From assembly GCA_027449865.1 (NCBI GenBank), contig DAIDKV010000190.1, forward strand, positions 34,062 to 98,061: a DNA stretch of 64,000 nt, given 5' to 3'. The position numbers were made by a program, and so were the translations under genes. Of this stretch, positions 8,879 to 17,464 are shown in pieces. Within the stretch, counting starts at the first letter, position 1; each line of letters starts with the position of its first letter. Under the pieces are notes generated by a model that had not been told where the DNA came from, searched no databases, and saw only the letters and a program-made list of their open reading frames with translations. Source of the DNA: Planctomycetales bacterium (GTDB lineage Bacteria > Planctomycetota > Planctomycetia > Isosphaerales > Isosphaeraceae).

Positions 8879-9670
8879 TCACCAGGTTGTCGAGCCCGCC
8901 CAGGTCCCAACGGGCCGGGCTCGCGGGGTTGTCCCGCGATGACCTTCGGCGCGGCCTGCGTGGGCCATCTTCCAGGCGGCGAGGGCCACTCCAAAAGCGA
9001 GGACCGACGCCATCCCGAGCGGGAGTGCAAGACCTGGATCGGACGTCGTCTCGACGGCAAAGAGGTTCGTCAGTGGTTTCTCGCCGGAGAAGTCCTGAGT
9101 GAACTCGCCGTGGAACGTGCTGTTCGCCTGGGGGATGATTCGGAGGTACGCCTCGGACCCGAACGCCTCGGCGAGCTTCCCTCCCTCGATTTGCATGTTG
9201 AGGCCGAACGACTCGGGATCTTTCAGGAGGTCACGGGCCTGCCCCGCCCGTCCAAAAGCGATCGGCCGACCTGCGAGGAGCAAGCCCTCGTAGGTTTGAT
9301 TGTTGATGACCACGGTCCCTCGGATCTCGAACCGATTCAGCGGGCTCTCGATCAGTCGCCCGCTTCGGTCGAGCTTCAATTGCACCCACTGCATGAGCGT
9401 GCCGTCGCTGTCCGGCCCCATGGGAATCAGGTCGCGGCCCGACGGCCCGAGCGAGATCAGGTGAGGGGCGTTGATCAGCGCGAAGGTGCCGGTCTGGGTG
9501 GCTGGATCGAAGACATAAGTTTGCGATCCGCTGACGTCTCCTGCAATTTCGGGGAACGACCGACCCGGTGCCGCCCGGATCAGATCAGCCCGTGCGGGCG
9601 TCAGGGCACTGGCGAGCAGTAGGCTCGCGAGGATACCAAATCGAGCGGCCTGGTTGCACATCCCTGGCAT
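8879..9670 (-). CDS. Exported protein of unknown function with C-terminal membrane anchor
   Basis: The 263-residue product starts with a clear signal peptide (FGILASLLLASALTPARA, cleavage after ARA near residue 26). A beta-rich middle contains FPEIAGDVSG, GTFALINAPHLISLGPSG and FEIRGTVVINNQTYEG. The C-terminal segment PGLALPLGMASVLAFGVALAAWKMAHAGR is one hydrophobic helix followed by basic residues, which resembles the layout of sorting-type anchors. It lacks a clean PEP motif (DPGLALP instead), so PEP-CTERM status is doubtful. The start at 9670 has AGAGGG seven bases upstream. The middle resembles planctomycete proteins that describe a 'flux' or leaf-like beta domain, but I do not recognise a named family. 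It converges on the sigma factor gene with only 18 bases between stops. Confidence 0.7.
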   Translation of the reverse strand: MPGMCNQAARFGILASLLLASALTPARADLIRAAPGRSFPEIAGDVSGSQTYVFDPATQTGTFALINAPHLISLGPSGRDLIPMGPDSDGTLMQWVQLKLDRSGRLIESPLNRFEIRGTVVINNQTYEGLLLAGRPIAFGRAGQARDLLKDPESFGLNMQIEGGKLAEAFGSEAYLRIIPQANSTFHGEFTQDFSGEKPLTNLFAVETTSDPGLALPLGMASVLAFGVALAAWKMAHAGRAEGHRGTTPRARPVGTWAGSTTW

Positions 9671-10139
9671 GAGAACGCCCTCTGCTCGACGCGTCGGGTT
9701 CTGTCGTCGTCCGGTGAGTCTCGGATCCAGGGGCGCGCACCGCCACGTTCGCCATCCAGGCGAATTCGATTCGGGCGCGTCAGAAACTGGACCCAGCTCT
9801 AGGGGCCGGGCGACGGCGTGGGGGCCGGCACGGTGTCGGTCGGGCGAAATTCCTTGGTGTCGATTCTGCAGTGGGTCCCGAGGCAACTCCCGAGCGAGGC
9901 AACTCCCTTTTCCTGGACTCTGAGAAGCAAGCTCCACTCACGCCGGCCAGGCGGTTGGCCTCCATTTTCAGGGGCGAACCGTCCTACCGGCTGGGCATCT
10001 TAAACCGATCGCAGATCCTGTCAACGCGAAAATTCCACGGGTTGAAACGGTAGAAACGGTAACGTGAGCCTTCGGCACCGAGGCACGACCCAACAGCCGA
10101 TCACTACTTCTTCGAGCCTGGTCGTAGTATCCTGGGCAC
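9671..10139. other. Divergent intergenic region
   Basis: Roughly 470 bases separate an exported-protein gene (minus) and a dehydrogenase gene (plus). No protein is supportable. It should hold promoters for both directions but I see no strong sigma-70 pair. The only distinct element is the tandem nine-base repeat at 10044-10061. Confidence 0.5.
10044..10061 (+). repeat. Tandem 9-mer GAAACGGTA, possible protein-binding site
   Basis: GAAACGGTA occurs twice back to back and is followed by ACG, about 80 bases before the dehydrogenase start codon. A 9-bp direct repeat nearly matches one helical turn, so it could be a regulator site; this is inference. Confidence 0.4.
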
Positions 10140-11216
10140 ATGATCGTCAAGGAGGTCCGATGTCTTCGGGTCGGAGTGCTGGGCTGCGGCCCGATCGCAC
10201 AGTCTGCGCACCTCGATGCGGTTCGCAAGGCGCGAAACGCCGAGTTGTATGCGATCTGCGATGTCGCCGACGACCTTAGAGAGCGGATGAAGGCCGTTCA
10301 CCAGCCTCGGATCGCATACCGCGAGTACGAGGAGATGCTGGTGGATCCGAAGGTCGAGGCGGTGATCGTCGCGACCGCCGACGCCTTCCACGTCGATGCG
10401 GCCCGAGCGGCGATCGAGGCCGGGAAGCACGTCCTGGTTGAGAAGCCACTGGGACTTTCCGTCGAATCGTGCCGGGAACTTCGAGAGATCGCCGCCCAGG
10501 CCGGGATTGTGGCACAGGTCGGCAATAACCGACGATTCGATCCGGGAATCGCTTTCGCCAGGCGCTTCGTTACCGAGGAGATTGGTACGCGTATCTCGAT
10601 CAAGGCCTGGTATCACGACTCACTCTATCGTTACACGATGACGGACAACCTGCAACCGATCCCAATCGCGAGCGAATCATCGAGACGTCCGCCGGGGAAT
10701 CCGAAGGCCGACCGCCGCCGATATTTCCTGCTCACGCACGGGAGCCACCTGGTGGACACCGCTCGCTGGTTCGGGGGACCAATCGCGGGCGTCCGGGCCC
10801 GCCGACTCGAACGATTCGACGCTTTCTGCTGGTTTGTCTCGGTCGATTACGAGGACGGTACACTCGGTCATCTCGACCTTCAGATTCCGGTTCGAGGCGA
10901 TTTCCAGGAGGGCTTCCAGGTCTTCGGCGAGGGCGGGAGCGTCGAGGGACGCGTACATCTGCCCTGGTTTCACAAGTCGAGCGACGTGGAAGTCTTTTCG
11001 GACCAGGACCGCCAGTACCGGCGTGTCCTGGGGGAGGACGCACAAACCTACAAACTTCAGGTCGAGGGGTTTGCCGCGACAATCCTCCACGAAGAGCCTC
11101 TGGTCGGGGCGACGTTCGACGACGGACTGGCGGCCGTGCAGACGATGGTCGCCATCGCCCGATCGGTGGAGTCTGGCGAATTCGTCCGGCTGGCGGATGC
11201 CAGCGGAGGAGTCTGA
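10140..11216 (+). CDS. Gfo/Idh/MocA-family NAD(P)-dependent oxidoreductase
   Basis: The 358-residue protein begins with a Rossmann fold: VGVLGCGPIAQSAH (residues 11-24) is the dinucleotide-binding glycine motif and AICDVADD the second strand acidic end. EKPLGLS (101-107) supplies the family's conserved Lys, and a C-terminal alpha/beta domain contains GSHLVDTARWFGG, where the His is the usual catalytic candidate. The family oxidises or epimerises sugars and cyclitols such as myo-inositol. The substrate here is not readable. The stop codon TGA shares its last base with the ATG of the next gene, a sugar isomerase/epimerase, so the two are translationally coupled and likely act on the same carbohydrate. 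No signal peptide is present, so the enzyme is cytosolic. Confidence 0.9.
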   Translation: MIVKEVRCLRVGVLGCGPIAQSAHLDAVRKARNAELYAICDVADDLRERMKAVHQPRIAYREYEEMLVDPKVEAVIVATADAFHVDAARAAIEAGKHVLVEKPLGLSVESCRELREIAAQAGIVAQVGNNRRFDPGIAFARRFVTEEIGTRISIKAWYHDSLYRYTMTDNLQPIPIASESSRRPPGNPKADRRRYFLLTHGSHLVDTARWFGGPIAGVRARRLERFDAFCWFVSVDYEDGTLGHLDLQIPVRGDFQEGFQVFGEGGSVEGRVHLPWFHKSSDVEVFSDQDRQYRRVLGEDAQTYKLQVEGFAATILHEEPLVGATFDDGLAAVQTMVAIARSVESGEFVRLADASGGV

Positions 11217-12208
11217 TGCACCTCGGAATCATGGCAAGAACAATCCCTCGGTCATCTCTGGAGGAGACGCTCAACGCGATCGCTGACCTCGGCATCCGTC
11301 AGGTCCAGTTCAACTTCTCGTGCGCCGGGATGCCGACACTCCCCGATCGAATCGACGAGGATCTCTGCGTCTGGATCGCCCGTGCCTTCCGCGAACGCGG
11401 ACTCACCATGACGGCCGTCTCGGGGACGTTCAACCTCTGTGACCCGGACGCCTCCCGGCTCGCGACGAACCTCCGACGCCTAGGTCTCCTGGCGGCTGCT
11501 TGCCGATGGCTCGACACCCGGATTGTGACCCTCTGCACGGGTACCCTCGACCCGGACAATATGTGGAACGGGCACCCCGGGAACGTCCGGCGGTCGACCT
11601 GGGAAACGCTCATCCAGTCGATGCGGGAGGCGGTGAAACTCGCCGATCGGCACGAGGTGACACTGGCGTTCGAGCCCGAACGGAACAACGTCGTCCACTC
11701 GGTGGCCAGGGCGCGGATGTTACTTGACCAGATCGGCTCGCCCTGGCTGAAGGTCGTCCTCGACGTGGCCAACCTGATGACGACCCACGACCGCCCGCGA
11801 CTTGTGGAAATTCTGGATGAGGCTCGCGAGTGGCTTGGCCCTGAGGTCGTACTCGCGCATGCCAAGATCCCGCCCTACCTGGAGGGCGAGGAGAGAATGT
11901 CCAGGATTCGCGAGTTTACCTCGCGGCTGGAGCCGGTGGATTGGCTCCATCGGATCGCACTGACCCAGATGGCCGAGCCCTTGAAGGAAGCCGAGGTTTC
12001 TCTCTCGGAGGGCGAGGAGAAGTTGCTGGAAGACCCGGTTCCCGAGGAGCTTCTGTCCCTGCACGAGTACCTCACGTGCTATGTCGGGTCGCTTGGCCAC
12101 GTTGGATTCACAGGCTCGGCGCCCTATCCCGGCGCCCTCATCATGCACGGGATGGCCGAAGAGGACGTGGGCCCGGTCGAGAACATTCTCTCGGGGCTGG
12201 TCCACTAG
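11216..12208 (+). CDS. Sugar phosphate isomerase/epimerase-like TIM-barrel protein
   Basis: This 330-residue protein has the xylose isomerase-like/AP endonuclease 2 TIM-barrel pattern. Metal-binding residues are expected in LAFEPERNNV (Glu), VVLDVANL (Asp), VLAHAKI (His) and a late Glu. Such enzymes isomerise or epimerise keto sugars or cyclitols, or dehydrate inosose (IolE-like). It overlaps the preceding Gfo/Idh/MocA gene by one base (TGATG), the classical coupling arrangement, so a shared pathway of sugar or inositol catabolism is likely. The stop lies 25 bases before the polX ATG, so polX could be read through, though polX has its own good ribosome-binding site. No export signal. Confidence 0.87.
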   Translation: MHLGIMARTIPRSSLEETLNAIADLGIRQVQFNFSCAGMPTLPDRIDEDLCVWIARAFRERGLTMTAVSGTFNLCDPDASRLATNLRRLGLLAAACRWLDTRIVTLCTGTLDPDNMWNGHPGNVRRSTWETLIQSMREAVKLADRHEVTLAFEPERNNVVHSVARARMLLDQIGSPWLKVVLDVANLMTTHDRPRLVEILDEAREWLGPEVVLAHAKIPPYLEGEERMSRIREFTSRLEPVDWLHRIALTQMAEPLKEAEVSLSEGEEKLLEDPVPEELLSLHEYLTCYVGSLGHVGFTGSAPYPGALIMHGMAEEDVGPVENILSGLVH

Positions 12209-12233
12209 GCTCGCGTACTTCGAGGAGATTTTC

Positions 12234-13961
12234 ATGGAGACGGGACGGATTGCCCAGATCCTCGACGAGATGGGGACGATGCTGGAAATCAACGGGGAGA
12301 ATCCGTTCCGATGCCGGGCCTATCACACGGCGGCTCAGTCGCTGATGAATCTGCCCGACGAGCTTTCGGAAATGATCGCCGACGGACGGCTGGCGGAAGT
12401 CGCCGGCATCGGCGAAACAATGTATACGAAGATCGTGCAGCTCGCCACGACCGGCCATCTGCCGTCCTACGACGAGTTGCGACGGAAGACACCACCGGGG
12501 CTCGTCGCCCTTCTTCGCATCCCTGGGCTTGGGCCCAAGAAGATCAAGGCACTCCGCGAAGACCTCAGGATCGAGAGCCTCGCCGACCTTCGCTCCGCGG
12601 CGGAGTCGGGGAAGATCGCGGGGGTAAAGGGATTCGGCGAGAAGACGGAGAAAAAGATCCTCGAGGGGATTGCGTTCGTCGAGAAGTCGGGCGACCGCAT
12701 CCTCCAGAGCCACGCCCTGCGGCTGGTCGCCCCGATTCTGGAGGCTGTCCGCCAGCACCCGGCCGTCCTCCGCGCCGAGTATTGCGGGAGCCTCCGCCGT
12801 CGGGCCGAGACAATCGGTGATCTCGATGTCCTCTTCAGCTCTAGCAACCCACCCGAGGTGATCGATCGATTCGTCAAGCTGCCGCAGGTGGCGGCCGTCC
12901 TGGCCCATGGCCCGACGAAGGCAAGCGTCCGGCTCGCGGACGGCGTCCAGTGTGATCTCCGGGGTGTGGAGGACGATCAGTTCGCCTTCGCCCTGCATTA
13001 TTTCACCGGGTCGAAGGCGCACAACATCGCGATGCGAAAGCGAGCCCTGGCTCGCGGGCTCTCGCTCAATGAATATGCTCTCTCGGGCCAGAACACCTCG
13101 ATTCCCTGCCGGACCGAGGCTGAACTGTTCGCGGCCCTTGGCCTCTCGTACATCCCGCCCGAGCTTCGCGAGGACACCGGTGAGCTGGAAGCCGCCGAGC
13201 AGGAACGCTTACCCCGCCTGATCGAGCGGTCGGAACTGCGGGGGACGTTCCACTGCCACTCCGTCTGGAGCGACGGCGGCGCGACGATCGCCGAGATGGC
13301 CGAGGCGGCCCGCGATCGGGGACTGGAGTATCTCGGGATCGCCGACCACTCGCGCTCGGCCGCCTACGCGGGCGGGCTCTCGATCGATCGCGTCCGCGAC
13401 CAGTGGGCGGAGATCGACACACTGAACAGGAAGCTCGGGCCGAGGTTCCACATATTCAAGGGGACGGAGTGCGACATCCTCGCCGACGGTTCGCTCGACT
13501 ATCCCGACGATCTCCTGGATGGCTTCGATTACGTCGTGGCGAGTGTTCATTCGAGCTTTGGCCTTCCTCGGGAGGCGATGACCGCCCGGCTGGTCCGCGC
13601 GGTCTCCCATCCCCGGGTGACGATGCTGGGTCACCCGACCGGTCGGCTTTTACTGGCCCGCGACGGATACTCCGTCGACCTCGACGCCGTGATCGAGGCC
13701 GCAGCGCGAGCAGGGACCGCGATCGAGATCAATGCGAATCCCCATCGGCTTGACCTCGATGCCCCGCACTGCCGGCGAGCACGAGACCGAAAGGTCCCGA
13801 TCGCCATCAATCCCGACGCCCACTCCATCGAAGGACTCGACGACCTGGAATTCGGGATCTCGGTGGCGCGCCGGGCCTGGCTTCAGGCTGGGGACGTCTG
13901 GAATACCCTCCCGCTCGACGAGATGGACCGAAAGCTGAAAGAACAGCGTCGACGTCGCTGA
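12234..13961 (+). CDS. polX: DNA polymerase/3'-5' exonuclease PolX
   Basis: Family X repair polymerase of 575 residues, the usual bacterial size. The N-terminal 8-kDa and HhH regions (VAGIGETMYTKI, RIPGLGPKKIKALRE, VKGFGEKTEKKI) bind DNA. The palm carries CGSLRRRAETIGDLDVL with metal-binding Asp197 and Asp199 and a third Asp241 in VQCDLR. The C-terminal PHP domain (from about 335) has HCHSVWSDG (His340, His342, Asp347), GIADHS (Asp371, His372), GTECD, HPTGR and NPDAHS, giving the 3'-5' exonuclease. Bacterial PolX fills small gaps in base-excision repair. The start at 12234 is backed by GAGGAG eight bases upstream. Downstream genes have a separate promoter. Confidence 0.96.
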   Translation: METGRIAQILDEMGTMLEINGENPFRCRAYHTAAQSLMNLPDELSEMIADGRLAEVAGIGETMYTKIVQLATTGHLPSYDELRRKTPPGLVALLRIPGLGPKKIKALREDLRIESLADLRSAAESGKIAGVKGFGEKTEKKILEGIAFVEKSGDRILQSHALRLVAPILEAVRQHPAVLRAEYCGSLRRRAETIGDLDVLFSSSNPPEVIDRFVKLPQVAAVLAHGPTKASVRLADGVQCDLRGVEDDQFAFALHYFTGSKAHNIAMRKRALARGLSLNEYALSGQNTSIPCRTEAELFAALGLSYIPPELREDTGELEAAEQERLPRLIERSELRGTFHCHSVWSDGGATIAEMAEAARDRGLEYLGIADHSRSAAYAGGLSIDRVRDQWAEIDTLNRKLGPRFHIFKGTECDILADGSLDYPDDLLDGFDYVVASVHSSFGLPREAMTARLVRAVSHPRVTMLGHPTGRLLLARDGYSVDLDAVIEAAARAGTAIEINANPHRLDLDAPHCRRARDRKVPIAINPDAHSIEGLDDLEFGISVARRAWLQAGDVWNTLPLDEMDRKLKEQRRRR

Positions 13962-14291
13962 GAATCGCTTGCAATCGGAAGACCGATGTCCGAAGAGTCG
14001 AGAAGCCGCGCCCTTGCGGGGGGGGGCGCCGTGTCTATAATGAACTGGATGACAGGGCATGAAAGGTCGGCGGAGACTCCTGGTCTTCATGCCATCGTCG
14101 ATGTCGATCGGTGCTACGGCAGTCCATTCGCGAAGGACGGAGCGCCGACTTTTCCACGGACCTCGCGCGCGGCGGCACCGACCGCTTTCCTGTATCGACT
14201 CCCGGTCGTGGCACGGATGTTGTAGCTCGTCCACCGGACGGATTCTGGTCGTGGTGATCGTTCTCATCGATCCTTGTGCAGGATTACCCAC
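13962..14291 (+). other. Intergenic region and leader of the DUF2203 gene
   Basis: No gene is visible. After the promoter at 14014-14041 there are about 245 untranslated bases before the DUF2203 start codon, including a run of ten G residues (14018-14027) next to the -35 box. The leader has no recognisable riboswitch. Its length relative to a 153-residue product is the odd feature. Confidence 0.5.
14014..14041 (+). promoter_or_regulatory. sigma-70 promoter for the DUF2203 gene
   Basis: TTGCGG (14014-14019), a 16-base spacer and a perfect TATAAT (14036-14041). The homopolymeric G run falls in the spacer and could alter promoter spacing by slippage. Confidence 0.65.
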
Positions 14292-14753
14292 ATGGCCCCA
14301 GCAAAACCGACCGCGGAGAAGAGGCGCCGGTACTACACGGTTGAAGAGGCGAACAAGGCCCTGCCGCTGGTCCGCATGATCGTCGGCGACATCGTCCGCC
14401 AGTATCGAGTTGTCGAGGAATGGCAGCAGCGCCTCTCGGTGGTGGCGAAAGACCGTCGCCGGACGACGAACGACCTTTACTCGGAGGAGCTGGCGCAGAG
14501 CCAGTCGGAGCTGGATGCCGAGGAAAGCAAGCTGCTGAACTACATTGAAGAGCTTCGGAAGCTCGGCGTGGAATTGAAGGGGGCCGACGGGCTCTGCGAT
14601 TTCTACTGCCTGATGGAGGGCCGGGAGGTCTTTCTTTGCTGGAAGCTCGGCGAGCCGGAGGTGAAATACTGGCATGAGCTCGACGCGGGCTTCGCGGGAC
14701 GTCGGCCCCTCCCGAGTGTCGCCGCCGCATCCGAGGTCGCGGGACGGCGCTGA
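14292..14753 (+). CDS. DUF2203 family protein
   Basis: A 153-residue cytosolic protein. The N-terminal YYTVEEANKALPLVRMIV, a long Arg/Glu-rich coiled-coil segment (QYRVVEEWQQRLS onward to residue 85), a central LRKLGVELKG, and CDFYCLMEGREVFLCWKLGEPEVKYWHELDAGFAGRRP near the end match the DUF2203/COG4911 pattern of small, uncharacterised proteins whose C-terminal GLVDFP/WxxGEP/HxxdaGfaGR signature is highly conserved. The function is unknown. The start at 14292 is preceded by AGGA at about eight bases; an upstream TTG at 14274 adds only six residues. It has its own promoter and a hairpin terminator about 60 bases after the stop. Confidence 0.9.
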   Translation: MAPAKPTAEKRRRYYTVEEANKALPLVRMIVGDIVRQYRVVEEWQQRLSVVAKDRRRTTNDLYSEELAQSQSELDAEESKLLNYIEELRKLGVELKGADGLCDFYCLMEGREVFLCWKLGEPEVKYWHELDAGFAGRRPLPSVAAASEVAGRR

Positions 14754-14804
14754 CGGATCGATTCGATTCTCGGGCCGGACAATCGCACGGCCCTCGGGAT
14801 TCGC

Positions 14805-14810
14805 TATAAT
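14805..14810 (+). promoter_or_regulatory. Probable -10 element upstream of cmk
   Basis: A perfect TATAAT preceded by GC (tcgcTATAAT) lies 85 bases before the cmk start codon. No clear -35 is present. A strong hairpin begins five bases downstream, so any transcript from here would start inside or just before that hairpin. Confidence 0.4.
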
Positions 14811-14814
14811 CACG

Positions 14815-14853
14815 AGGCCCAGCCTCCGGGTTGTTCCGGACGGCTGGGCCTTT
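14815..14853 (+). terminator. Hairpin terminator or attenuator between DUF2203 gene and cmk
   Basis: Outer arms AGGCCCAGCC (14815-14824) and GGCTGGGCCT (14842-14851) pair perfectly, with an inner TCCGG/CCGGA pairing, followed by TTT G T. It probably ends the DUF2203 transcript. Its position right after TATAAT also permits an attenuator role for cmk. Confidence 0.65.
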
Positions 14854-14894
14854 GTGCTGTCGGACCCGAGGAGCCCGATCGCGGGCGGTTGCGA

Positions 14895-15581
14895 ATGGGA
14901 CAGGTGGTGACGATCGATGGACCGGCCGGAGCCGGCAAGAGCACGGTCGCCCGAAAGCTGGCCGAGCGTCTGGGCTGGCACTTCCTCGACACCGGCGCGA
15001 TGTACCGCGCTGTCACGCTCGCCGCGATCCGGGCCGGCATCGACCTCGGCGATGAGCCCTCGCGGGCGAGGCTCGTCCGTGCGGTCTCCGTGGAGCTGAC
15101 ACCCGACTCGGTCCGGCTCGACGGCGTCGATGTCTCGGCCGCGATCCGGAGCATCGAGGTGACACGAGCGACGGGCACCCTGGCCGATAGTCCTTCGGTC
15201 CGCGCCCTGCTCCGGGAGTGGCAACGCGCTTTCGCTCGCGATCGGAACGTCGTTACCGAGGGCCGCGATCAGGGGACGGTCGTCTTTCCCGACGCCTTCC
15301 GGAAGTTCTTTCTGACCGCCTCCGACGAGCAGCGCGCCCTCCGTCGCCTGGAGGACTATCGAACCAGGGGTCAAACCGTGGCCGGCGATCTCAACGCGGT
15401 CCTCCGCGAGATCCAGGACCGAGACGCCCGCGACACCGCCCGAGCCATCGCGCCCATGCGGCCCGCCGACGACGCCATCGTGATCGACTCCACCGGCCTT
15501 GGCGTCGAGGAGGTCGTCGAGGTCCTGTTGGAAGCCATCCAGAAGGCAGGCGCCGCGGTTCCGACGGAGGCCCCGACGTGA
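14895..15581 (+). CDS. cmk: (d)CMP kinase
   Basis: Cytidylate kinase phosphorylates CMP and dCMP with ATP, feeding CTP/dCTP pools and, through CTP, phospholipid synthesis. The 228-residue product has the Walker A loop GPAGAGKST (residues 10-18), DTGAMYRAVTLAA for nucleotide monophosphate binding, GRDQGTVVFPDA (the family's GRDigTvVfPdA), and the LID region REIQDRDARDTARAIAPM ending in IDSTGLGVEEVV, all in order. ATG at 14895 gives the usual three residues before the first strand; a TTG two codons earlier is also possible. Its stop TGA overlaps the GTG start of the acyltransferase by four bases (GTGA), so cmk and plsC form a coupled operon, an arrangement seen in several bacteria. Confidence 0.95.
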   Translation: MGQVVTIDGPAGAGKSTVARKLAERLGWHFLDTGAMYRAVTLAAIRAGIDLGDEPSRARLVRAVSVELTPDSVRLDGVDVSAAIRSIEVTRATGTLADSPSVRALLREWQRAFARDRNVVTEGRDQGTVVFPDAFRKFFLTASDEQRALRRLEDYRTRGQTVAGDLNAVLREIQDRDARDTARAIAPMRPADDAIVIDSTGLGVEEVVEVLLEAIQKAGAAVPTEAPT

Positions 15582-16309
15582 GTGATCCCACCTCCCCGAT
15601 CGACCCATCGACGACCACCGCTCCTCCCGGACGCTCCCGAGCCCGCCCATCGCCCGATGGCCGCGATCGCTCCCCTGCCCTGCTTCTCTGGTACCAGATC
15701 GTGCGCTGCGCGGCCGGCACAATGGCCACCGTTCTGCTGCAATGGCGCGCGACCGGACATCGAAACGTCCCCGAGTCGGGCGGCGTTCTGCTGATCTCAA
15801 ACCATCTGAGCTTCCTCGACGTCTTCTTCCTCGGCATTCCCCTCCGTCGCCCGCTCAATTACGTGGCCCGGTCGACCCTCTTCCTCCCCGTGCTCGGCAC
15901 CCTGATCCGATCCGTTGGCGGGTTTCCGATCCAGCGCGAGGGCATCGGAGTCTCCGGCATGAAGGAGACGCTCGGTAGACTTCGCTCCGGCGGGATCGTC
16001 ACCCTCTTTCCCGAAGGAACCCGAAGCGCCGACGGCGAACTCGGGCCGCTCAAGCCCGGAATCGCCCTCCTGGTTCGCCGCGCCCGGACTCCCATAGTCC
16101 CCGTGGGACTCAGCGGGACGTTTGAAGTCTGGCCGCGATCGCGTTTCTGGCTCGCGCCACACCCCATTCGCATCCATTTCGGCAAGGCCATCACGCCCGA
16201 GGAACTCGAAGGTCTCGAAAACGAGGCCGTAACCGAGCTTCTTGCTTCTCGAATGCAAGAATGCCGGCGCGAAGCAGTCAACATGTTACGCTCCGACCTC
16301 GCCTGCTAG
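15578..16309 (+). CDS. plsC: 1-acyl-sn-glycerol-3-phosphate acyltransferase (PlsC family)
   Basis: The enzyme acylates lysophosphatidic acid to phosphatidic acid at the membrane. The 243-residue protein has the catalytic HX4D block NHLSFLD near residue 71, a substrate-binding GGFPIQRE segment near residue 115, FPEGTRS near residue 145 (motif III) and VPVGLSG (motif IV). A hydrophobic stretch near residues 38-60 probably associates with the membrane. The first 35 residues are a Pro/Thr/Ser-rich tail of low complexity. Start: GTG at 15578 overlapping the cmk stop. A later start is possible because the tail is not part of the domain. CMP kinase and PlsC together serve phospholipid precursor supply. 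Confidence 0.93.
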   Translation: MSDPTSPIDPSTTTAPPGRSRARPSPDGRDRSPALLLWYQIVRCAAGTMATVLLQWRATGHRNVPESGGVLLISNHLSFLDVFFLGIPLRRPLNYVARSTLFLPVLGTLIRSVGGFPIQREGIGVSGMKETLGRLRSGGIVTLFPEGTRSADGELGPLKPGIALLVRRARTPIVPVGLSGTFEVWPRSRFWLAPHPIRIHFGKAITPEELEGLENEAVTELLASRMQECRREAVNMLRSDLAC

Positions 16310-16479
16310 GGCGAGAGCGATGTTCGCGAGTCTGATTCCGATACTCGAATTCATCGATAAGAAGCAAGTAAACCCTCAAACAAGGTCTGTTTTTGCCCGT
16401 CTCGCGCGGGTCATCCCGCCGTCACCAGAGGGAAAAGATTCGGCGGACGGAGCAGGCGTGAAAGGGAGAGAGATTGATC

Positions 16480-17439
16480 ATGACAAACGGCCAATTTCAC
16501 AGGCGTGAGTGGATTGCTGGGGGAGCGGCGTTGCTGGCCGGAGGCGCGGCGGTTCTGGAGAGCAAGGCCGGCGCCCGGGCTTCGGGGGTCGGCCAGGGGT
16601 CGCCGTTCATCCTCGGCCTGAATACCAGCACGCTTCGGGGCCACAAGCTCACGATCGTCGAGGAGATCGCGATCGCCGAGAAGGCGGGATACGGCGGGAT
16701 GGAGCCCTGGGTCGAGGAGCTGGAACGATACTCGTCGACGGGCGGTTCGCTTGAGGATCTGGGCAAGCGGTTCCGCGACGCCGGAATCTCGGTGGAGAGC
16801 ACCATCGGATTTTTCCCCTGGATCGTGGACGACCAGGCCAGGCGGCAGGAGGGGCTGGAATCGGCCCGCCGGGCGATGGAGATGGTTCGGAAGGTTGGCG
16901 GGAAGCGGCTGGCCGCGCCACCGGTCGGAGCCACGGATCAACCGATGACCGACTATCGGCGGATGGCGGAGCGTTATCGGGCTCTGCTGGAGCTGGGCGA
17001 TCGGATGGGGGTCGTCCCCGAGCTGGAGGTCTGGGGGTTCTCGAAGACGCTCTCGCGGCTGAGTGAGGCGGCGATGGTCGCGATCGAGGCCGATCATCCA
17101 TCAGCCTGCATTCTTCCCGATGTTTATCATTTGCATCGTGGCGGTGGCGGACTGGGTGGGGTGAAGCTGCTGGCGCCTCGGTCGATCCACGTGTTCCACT
17201 TCAACGACTATCCGGCCGAGCCGCCGCGCGAGAAGCTCACGGATGCGATGCGGGTTTATCCGGGCGACGGCGTCGCGCCGCTCTCGAAGCTGCTCGGCGA
17301 CCTGGCCGAGGGCGGGTTCCGGGTGATGCTTTCCCTGGAACTCTTCAACCGAAGTTACTGGGCCCAGGACCCACTAACGGTCGCCCGGACCGGCTGCGAG
17401 AAGATGAAGGCGCTGGTGCGGGGAGTGGCGAAGTCCTGA
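16480..17439 (+). CDS. Tat-exported sugar phosphate isomerase/epimerase-like protein
   Basis: The 319-residue product opens with MTNGQFHRREWIAGGAALLAGGAAV, an RR-containing Tat-type signal peptide (RREWI) and hydrophobic core, so it is probably exported or membrane-tethered. The remainder follows the xylose isomerase-like TIM barrel: GYGGMEPWVEE, a metal Glu in VVPELEVWG, CILPDVYHLHRGG (Asp and His), IHVFHFNDYP (His/Asp) and a final Glu in VMLSLELFN. Planctomycetes carry many exported members of this family, usually with unknown substrates. AAGGGAGAG lies about ten bases before the ATG at 16480. Its neighbour, plsC, ends 170 bases upstream, and a bidirectional terminator separates it from the giant gene on the other strand. 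Confidence 0.85.
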   Translation: MTNGQFHRREWIAGGAALLAGGAAVLESKAGARASGVGQGSPFILGLNTSTLRGHKLTIVEEIAIAEKAGYGGMEPWVEELERYSSTGGSLEDLGKRFRDAGISVESTIGFFPWIVDDQARRQEGLESARRAMEMVRKVGGKRLAAPPVGATDQPMTDYRRMAERYRALLELGDRMGVVPELEVWGFSKTLSRLSEAAMVAIEADHPSACILPDVYHLHRGGGGLGGVKLLAPRSIHVFHFNDYPAEPPREKLTDAMRVYPGDGVAPLSKLLGDLAEGGFRVMLSLELFNRSYWAQDPLTVARTGCEKMKALVRGVAKS

Positions 17440-17464
17440 AAAAAAGGTGCTCTGGGCGCGCGGC

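Noticed and set aside
13650..15800. 716-residue minus-strand frame across polX end, DUF2203, cmk and plsC
   Set aside because: Four plus-strand genes with clear motifs occupy this interval; no domain is visible in the antisense frame.
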